A DNA stretch of 64,000 nucleotides from VXYL01 sp964348085 (GTDB taxonomy: Bacteria; Pseudomonadota; Gammaproteobacteria; Pseudomonadales; Azotimanducaceae): assembly GCA_964348085.1 (NCBI GenBank), contig CAYGBI010000004.1:1-64000 (forward strand), in the 5' to 3' direction. Made by a program: the position numbers and the translations under genes. The notes under the pieces were generated by a model, which searched no databases, had not been told where the DNA came from, and saw only the letters and a program-made list of their open reading frames with translations. Below, in pieces: positions 36,706-45,335 of this stretch; position 1 is the stretch's first letter, and the number at the start of each line of letters is the position of its first letter.

Positions 36706-37338
36706 ATGACCGTTATCGTCGACTACGACGCCGGCAACTTGATGAGCGTGAAGCGAGCTTGCGCCGAAGTGGGCTTGCGCGCCGAAATCTCCAACGACCC
36801 GGCGCGGGTTCGTTCGGCGGAGCGCATCATCTTCCCTGGCGTCGGCGCGGCAGGCAGCGCGATGCGCAGTCTGACGGCGAGTGGCGTGGGCCCGGCTTTG
36901 GTGGATGCCTTTCACGCCGGCACGCCCATTCTCGGCATCTGCTTGGGCTTGCAGATCTCCTTGTATCACTCGGAGGAGAACGATACGGAGACGTTGGGGC
37001 TCGTGGCCGGGGAAGTGCGCCGGTTCCGGCCGGTCGACCCCGAACTGAAGGTGCCGCATATGGGCTGGAACGCCGTGCGCGTCGTGCGGTCGCACCCCGT
37101 GTTGGCGGATATCGAAGCAGGCGACGAGTTCTATTTCGTCCACGCTTATCGCCCGGTGCCGGCGAACGTGAACGCGGTGCTGGCGGAGTCCGTCTATGGC
37201 GTCCCGTTCTGTTCGGCGCTGGGGCGTGCGAACTTCGTGGCCACGCAATTTCACCCGGAAAAGAGCGGCCGGGTGGGGCTGCGATTGCTGGAACGATTCG
37301 CGGCTTGGGATGGCTTCGCCCGCACGGTGGAACGTTGA
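36706..37338 (+). CDS. hisH: Imidazole glycerol phosphate synthase, glutaminase subunit
   Basis: 210 residues. Hydrolyses glutamine to feed ammonia to HisF in histidine synthesis. The class I amidotransferase triad is intact: Cys in GICLGLQ, and His and Glu in QFHPEKS; the N-terminal VIVDYDAGNLMS and oxyanion PGVGAAGSA are typical. Its TGA overlaps the hisF ATG by one base (TGATG). Other his genes are absent from the window. Confidence 0.94.
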   Translation: MTVIVDYDAGNLMSVKRACAEVGLRAEISNDPARVRSAERIIFPGVGAAGSAMRSLTASGVGPALVDAFHAGTPILGICLGLQISLYHSEENDTETLGLVAGEVRRFRPVDPELKVPHMGWNAVRVVRSHPVLADIEAGDEFYFVHAYRPVPANVNAVLAESVYGVPFCSALGRANFVATQFHPEKSGRVGLRLLERFAAWDGFARTVER

Positions 37339-38117
37339 TGCTCAGCAAGCGCGTCATCGCCTGCTTGGACGTGCGCGACGGCCGTCTGGCCAAGAGCGTG
37401 AAGTTCGTCGACACCCGGGACATCGGCGACCCCGTGGCCAAGGCGCAGGAATACTACTTGGACGGCCTAGACGAATTGGTGTTCTACGACATCACCGCGT
37501 CGAGCGATCGGCGCAAGATCATCTTGGATGTCGTGGAGGCGGTCGCCGAAAAGGTGTTCATCCCCTTGTCCGTGGGCGGCGGCGTCGCTTCGGTGGCCGA
37601 CGCGACGGATTTGCGCTTGGCCGGCGCCGAGAAAGTGAACGTCAACTCCGCCGCTGTGCGCCGACCGGCGTTGATCGGCGAGTGCGCCGACGCGATCGGC
37701 GGCCAGAACGTCGTGTTGTCCATGGACATTCGCCGTGTGTCCGTGACCGAGGCCACCCCATCCGGCTACGAAATCGTCATCGACGGCGGGCGCCGGCCGA
37801 TGGGAATGGACGCGCTGGCGTGGGCGCGGGAAGGGGTGCGGCTCGGCGCCGGCGAACTCGTCGTCAACGCGATCGATGCGGACGGCACCCGAGACGGTTA
37901 CGAACTGGCGTTGACGCGCACCATCAGCGAAGCCGTGCGCATTCCGGTGATCGCCTCCGGCGGCGCCGGCGAACCTGCGCACCTTTACGACGTGTTGACC
38001 GCCGGCAAGGCGGACGCGGCGCTGGTCGCTTCCGTCGTGCATTACGGGGACTACACGGTCTCCGGTTTGAAGCGCTACCTGCATGAGCGCGGCGTCAAGG
38101 TGCGCATGTCTTGGTGA
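37338..38117 (+). CDS. hisF: Imidazole glycerol phosphate synthase, cyclase subunit
   Basis: 259 residues, a TIM barrel. Catalytic Asp residues are retained in IACLDV and VLSMDIRR, and the phosphate loops SVGGGV and ASGGAGEPAHL are present. With HisH it makes imidazole glycerol phosphate and AICAR. Some normally strict positions differ from common HisF (MDIRR where IDAKR is usual), so it belongs to a divergent branch. No hisA separates it from hisH here, unlike the enteric operon. Confidence 0.92.
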   Translation: MLSKRVIACLDVRDGRLAKSVKFVDTRDIGDPVAKAQEYYLDGLDELVFYDITASSDRRKIILDVVEAVAEKVFIPLSVGGGVASVADATDLRLAGAEKVNVNSAAVRRPALIGECADAIGGQNVVLSMDIRRVSVTEATPSGYEIVIDGGRRPMGMDALAWAREGVRLGAGELVVNAIDADGTRDGYELALTRTISEAVRIPVIASGGAGEPAHLYDVLTAGKADAALVASVVHYGDYTVSGLKRYLHERGVKVRMSW

Positions 38118-38127
38118 GGGATAGAAG

Positions 38128-39126
38128 ATGAAAGCGATTCTGGTGAACGGCGACGACTTGGTTTGGGGGGAAACGGAAGAGCCCGCCTTGGGTGCTGGCC
38201 AAGTGCGAATCGAAAATCACGCGAGCGCGGTGAATCGAGCCGACCTCGCGCAACGTACTGGCGGCTATCCCCCGCCTCCCGGCGCGAGTGCCATCTTGGG
38301 CTTGGAGTGCGCGGGCATCGTGACCGACGTCGGCGATGGTGTCGCTCGCGTCAAGCCCGGCGACGCGGTTTGCGCGTTGCTCGCTGGCGGCGGCTACGCG
38401 GAGACCGTGGTCGTGCCGGCTGGACAGGTGCTGCGCCTGCCCAAGGGGTTGTCGTTCGCGCAAGCCGCCGCGCTGCCCGAGGTATTCGCCACCGCCTATC
38501 TCAACCTGTACATGGAGGCGAAGCTGGCGAAGGGCGAGCGCGTGGTGCTCCACGCCGGCGCAAGCGGCGTCGGCACCGCCGCCATTCAGATGTGCAAGGC
38601 GTTCGGCAATCCCACCTTCGTCACCGCCGGCTCGGCGACGAAAATCGAACGCTGCGTGGCGCTGGGCGCGGATGCCGGTTTCGACCGCCACGACGGGTCG
38701 TTCGCGCCGGCGCTCAGGGAGTGGTCGAACGGCGAGGGCGCGGACGTCATTCTCGATCCCGTAGGCGCCGCCTATCTCGAGGACAACCTCAAGAGCCTCG
38801 CCGTGGACGGGCGCTTGGTCGTCATCGGCCTCATGGGCGGCGCGACCGCGAACCTGCCCCTCGCCCGCATGATGATGAGGCGACTGCGCATCATCGGCTC
38901 GACGTTGCGCGCGCGCAGCATCGCCGCCAAGGCGACGGTGATGGATGCCTTGCGGGAGCGCGTTTGGCCGCTGCTGGAAAGCGGCTCGATCGAACCCGTT
39001 ATCGAGCGTGTGGTGCCGGTTGCGGAGGCGGCGAGTGCGCATGCCTTGCTCGCGAGTGACCGTACCTTCGGCAAGGTGGTGCTCCAAGTGCGGGATGAGG
39101 AAGGTCGGTTGGCAGGTGGCGAATAG
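38128..39126 (+). CDS. Quinone oxidoreductase (PIG3-type medium-chain reductase)
   Basis: 332 residues, a zinc-free medium-chain dehydrogenase/reductase. Key stretches are VNRADLAQRTGGYPPPPG, ILGLECAGIV and the NADPH loop HAGASGVGTAAIQMCKAFG, with LDPVGAAYLEDNL following. It reduces quinones or other activated carbonyls with NADPH; the physiological substrate is not known. It starts 10 bases after hisF and is likely cotranscribed, though not functionally linked to histidine synthesis. Confidence 0.92.
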   Translation: MKAILVNGDDLVWGETEEPALGAGQVRIENHASAVNRADLAQRTGGYPPPPGASAILGLECAGIVTDVGDGVARVKPGDAVCALLAGGGYAETVVVPAGQVLRLPKGLSFAQAAALPEVFATAYLNLYMEAKLAKGERVVLHAGASGVGTAAIQMCKAFGNPTFVTAGSATKIERCVALGADAGFDRHDGSFAPALREWSNGEGADVILDPVGAAYLEDNLKSLAVDGRLVVIGLMGGATANLPLARMMMRRLRIIGSTLRARSIAAKATVMDALRERVWPLLESGSIEPVIERVVPVAEAASAHALLASDRTFGKVVLQVRDEEGRLAGGE

Positions 39127-39132
39127 CGGCGC

Positions 39133-39258
39133 TTAGGCGCGTGGCTTGGCGGCCTGTCCACTGTCGCCGCCGCTCGTCTCTTCGGAGCCAATGACGCTGC
39201 TACTGCTAGCCTGGCGGTCGCTAGTCGAAGCTGCGCCGTCGCATTCGATGACCGCCAT
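39133..39258 (-). CDS. Possible 41-residue small protein downstream of prs
   Basis: Begins at an ATG 4 bases after the prs stop, with GGGAG about 9 bases before the start. The peptide is rich in Ser, Ala, Gly and acidic residues (for example ASSSSVIGSEETSGG) and has one Cys. It has no transmembrane segment and no recognisable family. Position and ribosome site make translation plausible. The low-complexity composition means it could also be chance open frame in this 136-base gap. Confidence 0.25.
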   Translation of the reverse strand: MAVIECDGAASTSDRQASSSSVIGSEETSGGDSGQAAKPRA

Positions 39259-39262
39259 TAGA

Positions 39263-40270
39263 CTAACTCCCTGATCCAACTTGCGGATTGACGTCCGCCT
39301 GCGGAATCCCCGTCAAAGCCGACGCCGACAGCTCGAACAGAGCGCCGACGCTTTCTCCCGTGTGGATGCGTCGAATCGCTTGCGCTATCAGCGGCGCGAC
39401 GGAGAGCACGGTCATTTTCTTCAAGCGTTTCTCCTTCGGCACGTCCACGGTATTGGTGACGGTGAGCGAGGCGATCTCGGATTCGCGCAGTCTCGACATC
39501 GCGTCGCCTACTAGCACGCCGTGGGTGGCCCCGGCGTGTACGCTCTTGGCGCCCGCTTTCGCCAGTGTGCGCATGGTCTCCACCAGCGTGCCGCCGGTGG
39601 CGATTTCGTCCTCGAACACCACGGCGTCTTTGCCGACGACGTCGCCGACGACGTGACCTTGGCGAACTTCGGTGTCGCTGACGCGGCGTTTGTCGATGAT
39701 CGCCAGCGGCACGCCGAGTTTGGTCGCGAACTTGCCGGCGCGTTTGGTGCCGCCGGCGTCGGTGGCGACCACCACGGTGTTGCGCTTGTCGCAGGTGCGC
39801 TCGATGTGCGCCGCGATTATGGGGATGGCGGTCAGGTGGTCTACCGGAATGCTGAAGAAGCCGTGAACCTGCTCGGCGTGCAAGTCCATGGTGAGCACCC
39901 GTTGCGCGCCGGAAGTTTTCAGCAGGTCGGCGATCAGGCGGCCGGCGATGGAAATGCGCGGCGCGTCTTTCTTGTCCGACCTCGCATACGAGAAGTAGGG
40001 GATGACCGCGGTGATGCGCCGGGCGGACGCGCTGCGCAAGGCGTCCAAGGTAATTAACAATTCGAGAATCCGATCGCTCGCGGGCTCGGTGAACGCCTGC
40101 ACGACGAAGACATCGCGCTCGCGCACGTTTTCATCGATCTGCACGGAAAGGTTGTCGTTGGAGAACCGCGAGATGGTCAGGCCGCTGCGTTTGATGCCCA
40201 GATGGGCGCAGATTTCGTCCGCGAGGCCCGGATTGGAGCGGCCCGCGAACACCCGCAATTCATCGTTCAT
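39263..40270 (-). CDS. prs: Ribose-phosphate pyrophosphokinase
   Basis: 335 residues. Makes PRPP from ribose 5-phosphate and ATP for nucleotide, histidine and NAD synthesis. The flexible-loop region YFSYARSDKKDAPRIS and MDLHAEQVHGFF match the family. The PRPP loop reads VVFEDEIATGGTLVE rather than the common DDMIDTAGT of class I enzymes, so it belongs to a divergent subgroup. It is slightly longer than E. coli Prs (315). It lies downstream of valS on the same strand. Confidence 0.92.
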   Translation of the reverse strand: MNDELRVFAGRSNPGLADEICAHLGIKRSGLTISRFSNDNLSVQIDENVRERDVFVVQAFTEPASDRILELLITLDALRSASARRITAVIPYFSYARSDKKDAPRISIAGRLIADLLKTSGAQRVLTMDLHAEQVHGFFSIPVDHLTAIPIIAAHIERTCDKRNTVVVATDAGGTKRAGKFATKLGVPLAIIDKRRVSDTEVRQGHVVGDVVGKDAVVFEDEIATGGTLVETMRTLAKAGAKSVHAGATHGVLVGDAMSRLRESEIASLTVTNTVDVPKEKRLKKMTVLSVAPLIAQAIRRIHTGESVGALFELSASALTGIPQADVNPQVGSGS

Positions 40271-40293
40271 CCGTAGCTCCCCGTTCGCGTCCT

Positions 40294-43131
40294 TTAGTTC
40301 TGCACGGCTGCGCCGGCGAGTTGCTCGAGCGACCGCAGTTGCTCGTTCAACGCGGTTAGCTTCGCCTGCTGCGCATCCCCTTTGTCCCGCTCCTTCGCCA
40401 CCACGGCCGGCGGCGCCTTGGCGAGGAAGTTGGCGTTGCCGAGTTTGGCGTTGGTGCGCTTCAAGTCCTTGTGCAACTTGGCGATTTCCTTGTTCAGCCT
40501 AGCCCGCTCCACCGGCAAGTCGATGACGCCGGCGAGGGGCACCATCGCCTTCAAGTCGCCGACCATCTGCAGGCAGGCGGCGGGCGGTTCTTCGTCGGTG
40601 GCCAGCCACTGTACCGTGGCGACTTTACCGAGCCGGCGCAGTAGCGCTTCGGTCTGCGCGCAGAGCTGCCGATCTCGCGGGCCGCCGCCTTGCAATAGCA
40701 GGTTCACTTCCTTGGCCGGGCTGATGTTCAACTCGCCACGGATGTTCCTTACCCCGTTGACCACCCCTTTCAACCAGCCAACGGCGGCTTCGGCGTCGGC
40801 ATCCGCCGGCCACTCGTCGGCGGCGGGGAAGGGCTGGCGCATGATCGTACGGTCGCGTTGCTCAGTGGCGTCGGCGACGCGTCGCCACAGCGTTTCCGTG
40901 ATGAACGGCATGATCGGGTGGGCGAGGCGCAGCAGCGTCTCCAACACCTCCAGCAAGGTCTTACGCGCGGCGCGGAGTTGCGCTGGCGTGGAGTGCTTGT
41001 CGAACAGCACGGGTTTGGTGAGTTCCAAATACCAGTCGCAGTACTCGTGCCATGCGAACTCGTAGACGGCGTTGGCGTACAGATCGAAGCGGTAGTCGGC
41101 AATGGCGCGATGCGCTTGGTCCACGACTCGTCCCAGCAGAGAACGGATCCAGCGGTCCGCCGGGCCGTCGCCGACCTCGCCGGCACGCGCCGCACCCCCG
41201 GTGTGCAGAAGCACGAACTTCGTTGCGTTCCACAGCTTGTTGCAGAAGTTCCGATAGCCCGCTATGCGGTTCAGGTCGAAGGCGAGGTCCCGGCCCTGCG
41301 ACGCCATGGCGCAGAACGTGAAGCGCAACGCGTCGGTGCCGTAGGCGGGTATGCCGTCGGGGTATTCGCGACGGGTGCGCGCTTCGATGTCCTTGGCCAT
41401 TTGCGGCTGGGTCATGTTCGCCGTGCGCTTGGCGACCAGCCCGTCGCTGGAGACGCCGTCGATCAAGTCCATGGGATCGAGGCCGTTGCCGCGGGTTTTG
41501 GACATCTTCGCACCGTCGGCATCGCGCACCATGCCGTGAATGTAGACCTTGCGGAACGGCACTTCGCCGGTGAAGCGCAAGGTCATCATAATCATCCGCG
41601 CCACCCAGAAGAAAATGATGTCGTAGCCGGTCACCAGCACGTCGGTAGGGTGGAACTCCTCGAGTTCCGGCGTTTGCTCCGGCCAGCCCAAGGTGCCGAA
41701 GGTCCACAGCGCGGACGAGAACCAAGTGTCCAGAACGTCGTCGTCCTGACGCAGCGCCACGCCCTCGGCGACGCCCCCCTTGGCCCGCGCCTCCGCCTCG
41801 GTGCGGCCGACGTAGACCCTACCGTGGTCGTCGTACCATGCCGGAATGCGGTGCCCCCACCACTGCTGGCGGCTGATGCACCAGTCTTTGATTTCGCGCA
41901 TCCACGCGAAGTACATGTTTTCGTACTGTTTGGGTACGAACTCGATGGAGCCGTTCCGGACCGCCTCGACAGCCGGCGTCGCCAGCGGCTCGATGCGCAC
42001 GAACCACTGATCCGTCAGCCACGGTTCGACGATCGCGCCCGAACGGTCGCCCCGAGGCACGGTGTGGTCGTGCCGTTCAATGCGCTCGACGAGGCCGGCC
42101 GCGGTGAGGTCGGCGACCACTTGATCGCGGGCGGCGAATCGGTCCAGCCCTCGGTACGCCGCCGGCGCGTCGTCGTTGAGCGACGCGTCGGCGTTGAAGA
42201 TGTTGATGACTTCGAGCCCATGGCGAACGCCGACTTCGTAATCGTCGAAATCGTGTGCCGGCGTAATCTTCACGCAGCCGGAGCCGAATCCCCGGTCCAC
42301 GTGTTCGTCGGCGATCACCGGGATGCGCCGACCCACCAAGGGCAGTTCCACCTCGCGACCGACTAGCGCACGGAAGCGATCGTCGTCGGGATGGACGGCG
42401 ACGGCGGTGTCGCCGAGCATGGTCTCCGGGCGCGTAGTGGCGACCACCAGATGGTCTATGCCGCCGCTCGTCGTCGCCCCGTCGGCCAGGGGATAGCGCA
42501 AGTGCCAGAGGTGGCCGGGCTCCTCTTGGTTGTCGACTTCCAAATCGGAGATGGAGGTCTTCAACGCCGGATCCCAGTTCACCAGCCGCTTGCCGCGATA
42601 GATCAAGCCGTCCTCGTAGAGGCGCACGAACACCTCGATCACCGCGCGGGAGAAACCCTCGTCCATGGTGAAGCGTTCCCGGGACCAGTCGACCGAGGAC
42701 CCCATGCGTCGAATCTGTTGGGAGATGTTGCCGCCGGTCTCGCGCTTCCACTGCCAGACCTTGTCGATGAATGCCTCTCTGGAAATGTCTTGCCGCGTGA
42801 TGCCCTGCGCCAAGAGCTGCCGCTCGACCACCATTTGCGTGGCGATCTGCGCATGGTCGGTGCCGGTTTGCCAAAGTGTGCGCTTGCCGCTCATGCGCTG
42901 ATAGCGAATCAGCGCGTCCATCAGCGTGTGTTGAAAGGCGTGGCCGATGTGTAGGCGGTCGGTGACGTTGGGCGGCGGGATGGCGATGCAGTACGGCGCG
43001 CCGTTGCCGGACGCATGGAAGCAACCCTCGCGTTCCCACTGCGCGTAGAGTTCGCGCTCGATGGCGTCGGGATTGAAGCTGCCGCCAATGCGCTCCCGCC
43101 GCTCGCCGTCACTGGTCGCCGAAGCCGCCAC
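40294..43131 (-). CDS. valS: Valyl-tRNA synthetase
   Basis: 945 residues, matching the usual length (951 in E. coli). Class I synthetase motifs are PPPNVTDRLHIGHAF (HIGH) and DGAKMSKTRGNG (KMSKS). The editing domain lies between them, and the C-terminus ends in the typical ValS coiled coil (LPVERARLNKEIAKLHKDL). A GTG 4 bases after the holC stop was chosen as start, because it gives the standard N-terminus and sits in the conserved pepA-holC-valS order. Confidence 0.96.
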   Translation of the reverse strand: MAASATSDGERRERIGGSFNPDAIERELYAQWEREGCFHASGNGAPYCIAIPPPNVTDRLHIGHAFQHTLMDALIRYQRMSGKRTLWQTGTDHAQIATQMVVERQLLAQGITRQDISREAFIDKVWQWKRETGGNISQQIRRMGSSVDWSRERFTMDEGFSRAVIEVFVRLYEDGLIYRGKRLVNWDPALKTSISDLEVDNQEEPGHLWHLRYPLADGATTSGGIDHLVVATTRPETMLGDTAVAVHPDDDRFRALVGREVELPLVGRRIPVIADEHVDRGFGSGCVKITPAHDFDDYEVGVRHGLEVINIFNADASLNDDAPAAYRGLDRFAARDQVVADLTAAGLVERIERHDHTVPRGDRSGAIVEPWLTDQWFVRIEPLATPAVEAVRNGSIEFVPKQYENMYFAWMREIKDWCISRQQWWGHRIPAWYDDHGRVYVGRTEAEARAKGGVAEGVALRQDDDVLDTWFSSALWTFGTLGWPEQTPELEEFHPTDVLVTGYDIIFFWVARMIMMTLRFTGEVPFRKVYIHGMVRDADGAKMSKTRGNGLDPMDLIDGVSSDGLVAKRTANMTQPQMAKDIEARTRREYPDGIPAYGTDALRFTFCAMASQGRDLAFDLNRIAGYRNFCNKLWNATKFVLLHTGGAARAGEVGDGPADRWIRSLLGRVVDQAHRAIADYRFDLYANAVYEFAWHEYCDWYLELTKPVLFDKHSTPAQLRAARKTLLEVLETLLRLAHPIMPFITETLWRRVADATEQRDRTIMRQPFPAADEWPADADAEAAVGWLKGVVNGVRNIRGELNISPAKEVNLLLQGGGPRDRQLCAQTEALLRRLGKVATVQWLATDEEPPAACLQMVGDLKAMVPLAGVIDLPVERARLNKEIAKLHKDLKRTNAKLGNANFLAKAPPAVVAKERDKGDAQQAKLTALNEQLRSLEQLAGAAVQN

Positions 43132-43135
43132 CGGG

Positions 43136-43555
43136 TTACTCCCAGTCTTTCGCTTCGTGATGGAACAACGGATAGCCCAGCTCGCGGTAGCGGCGGTATT
43201 TGGCGCGGCCGGCGGCGCGTTCGGTGGACAGCACCACTTCCGCGACACGGGCGAAGCCGGTGCGCCGCGGCAGGATGTCGTCCGCCAAGTTGACGAGTAC
43301 GTCGGCGCGATCTGGTGTTTCGTCGCCGGCTCCGATGGTCACCGGCTCTTCGCCGCTGGCGTCGGCGAGCGTGGCGTGGGGCAGGAAGCGCTGGGGCGGA
43401 TAGTCCCACATGAGATCGTCGACCTCGGCCGGCGCGTCGGTGCGAACGTGTACTCGTAGCCCGGCCAGTACCGCCTTGTGCGCGAGGCGACAGCCGAAAC
43501 GCTGCTTGGCGAGCTGGTCGACGTCCGGCAGGATGTAGAAGTCGACGCGGGTCAT
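43136..43555 (-). CDS. holC: DNA polymerase III chi subunit
   Basis: 139 residues. Chi connects the clamp loader to single-strand-binding protein. The start RVDFYILPDVDQLAKQRFGCRLAHKA and the end SRYRELGY-like stretch (YRRYRELGYPLFHHEAK) are typical, as is the aromatic DDLMWDYPPQRFLPH. Its ATG overlaps the pepA stop (ATGA) and valS follows directly, the classic gammaproteobacterial arrangement. Confidence 0.93.
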   Translation of the reverse strand: MTRVDFYILPDVDQLAKQRFGCRLAHKAVLAGLRVHVRTDAPAEVDDLMWDYPPQRFLPHATLADASGEEPVTIGAGDETPDRADVLVNLADDILPRRTGFARVAEVVLSTERAAGRAKYRRYRELGYPLFHHEAKDWE

Positions 43556-45009
43556 GGCGCCTTGGCTTCGCCCGCTTCGGCAAGCAGGTACTCGAACAGC
43601 GCCGGCAGCGGGCGGCCGGTGGAACCCTTGTTGTTGGTATACGCCGTACCGGCGATGTCCAAGTGCGCCCAGCGGTAATCCTTGGCGAATCGCGACAGGA
43701 AGCAGGCGGCGGTGATGGACCCGGCGGCTCGCCCGCCGATGTTCTTCATATCCGCGAAAACGCTCTTCAACTGCTTCTGGTAGTCGTCCCACAGCGGCAT
43801 TCGCCATAGGCGGTCGCCGGCGACGTCACCCGCGGCGAGCAGCGCTTCGGCCAAGGCGTCGTCGTTGGCGTAGAGAGCGCTCGCCGGGGCGCCTAAGGCG
43901 ACGACCTGTGCGCCGGTGAGCGTGGCGATGTCGACCACGATCTTCGGCTTGAAGCGCGCAGCGTAAGTTAGGGCATCGCACAACACCAACCGGCCTTCGG
44001 CGTCGGTATTGAGTATTTCGACGGTTTGCCCGGACATGGTGGTGACGATGTCGCTCGGCCGCGTCGCCCGGCCGCTGGGCATGTTCTCCGCCGCCGCCGC
44101 GATCGCCACCAAGTTGAGCGGCAGCTCGGCTTCGATGACGGCTTTCGCGGCACCGAGCACGCTCGCCGCCCCGCACATGTCGAACTTCATCTCGGCGATG
44201 CTGCCGGCGCCCTTCAGATTGATGCCGCCGGTATCGAAGGTGATGCCCTTGCCGATGAGCACGTAGGGCGCGTCGGCGGGTTCGCCGCCGGTGTATTCCA
44301 CCACCGTCATCTTCGCCGGCGCATCGCTGCCCTCGGTTACGGAGAGATAGGCGCCCATGCCGAGCTCGCGCATATCCGTTTCCTCGAGCACGCGCACGGT
44401 GACATTGTCGCCGGCGAGACCTCCGGCCGTTTCCGCGACGAAGGCCGGGTTGCAGACGTTGGGCGGTTGGTTGCCTAAGTCCTTGGCGAGGGCGAGGCCG
44501 CCGTCGAGCGCTTGCGCTTGCCGGACCGCAAGCCGGGTTTGCGCCTGCTGCTTGGCGAGAATCGCCAGCCGCGTAAGCTTGGCCGCGTCGGGCTGTTTCG
44601 ACTTGTAGGCGTTGAAGCGATAGCTCGCGGCCGAGGCCGCCGCCAGCGCGACGCGCGTCTTCCAGTGGTTGTCCTTGCCAGCGACCTCGAAACTGTCCAA
44701 ACACAGCGTCGCATCCGCTACGTCGAGCGCCGCGACTGCCTTGGCCGCGGCTTCCATGTCCTTGCGGAACGCCTTGTCCGGGGACTGCTTCGGCGCCTTG
44801 TCGGTGCCGACGACCAAGAGCCGGGAAGGCTCGCCGTCCAAGAACAATCGGGCGATGCTGCCGGTCTCGTTCTTGGTGCCGGCGAGCACGAGCCGCAACT
44901 GCTCGCCGACTCCCAAGGCGTCGGCCAAGGGCTGTGCGCCGGCGCGGGAAACGACGAGGCAGGCGGTTTTGGCCTCCGTCGCGGCGCCGGTCTTAACCGT
45001 ATATTCCAT
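43552..45009 (-). CDS. pepA: Leucyl aminopeptidase (cytosol aminopeptidase)
   Basis: 485 residues. M17 metallopeptidase that removes N-terminal amino acids. The two-zinc site is intact: GKGITFDTGGINLK, MKFDMCGAA and the signature NTDAEGRL. The N-terminal domain (to about 165) matches PepA, which in E. coli also acts as a DNA-binding regulator. The ATG MEYTVKTG was chosen; upstream open frame lacks family similarity. It is the first gene of pepA-holC-valS and faces away from lptF. Confidence 0.95.
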   Translation of the reverse strand: MEYTVKTGAATEAKTACLVVSRAGAQPLADALGVGEQLRLVLAGTKNETGSIARLFLDGEPSRLLVVGTDKAPKQSPDKAFRKDMEAAAKAVAALDVADATLCLDSFEVAGKDNHWKTRVALAAASAASYRFNAYKSKQPDAAKLTRLAILAKQQAQTRLAVRQAQALDGGLALAKDLGNQPPNVCNPAFVAETAGGLAGDNVTVRVLEETDMRELGMGAYLSVTEGSDAPAKMTVVEYTGGEPADAPYVLIGKGITFDTGGINLKGAGSIAEMKFDMCGAASVLGAAKAVIEAELPLNLVAIAAAAENMPSGRATRPSDIVTTMSGQTVEILNTDAEGRLVLCDALTYAARFKPKIVVDIATLTGAQVVALGAPASALYANDDALAEALLAAGDVAGDRLWRMPLWDDYQKQLKSVFADMKNIGGRAAGSITAACFLSRFAKDYRWAHLDIAGTAYTNNKGSTGRPLPALFEYLLAEAGEAKAP

Positions 45010-45335
45010 GATCCAACCACCACAAGCGTGGTCGCATTCTAAGCGTGATCGCTCGCCTCCGCACTTGCCGATAATCGCATCCGAACAAGGGTTGCACTTT
45101 GCTGCGGCGCGGGCGCTTGCAGTCCTTGGTGGCGGTTCGCGTCGCACCGAGAACGGTCGGGGCCCCGCCCGGCAAAGCGCGACGAGGGAGCGTATCGGGC
45201 AATATGCGCCCGAGGAGCAAACGATGCCGGGGCGGGTTGCATGTCCGTTCGAATGCTGCACGACTTTCACGACGGCCCGCTGGTGCAACGGCTACGGCGA
45301 GCCCGCAAGCCGAATCATGCTGATCGGGTCGTCAG
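45010..45335. other. Divergent regulatory interval between pepA and lptF
   Basis: 326 bases with no convincing gene. On the minus strand TAGAAT (complement of 45036-45041) could be a -10 for pepA, but no good -35 accompanies it. The segment 45141-45169 matches 10203-10231 at 25 of 29 positions (see the findings). Confidence 0.45.

Noticed and set aside
45099..45323. 75-codon plus-strand frame between pepA and lptF
   Set aside because: Arg/Ala/Gly-rich, without ribosome site or family; lies in the expected divergent promoter region.
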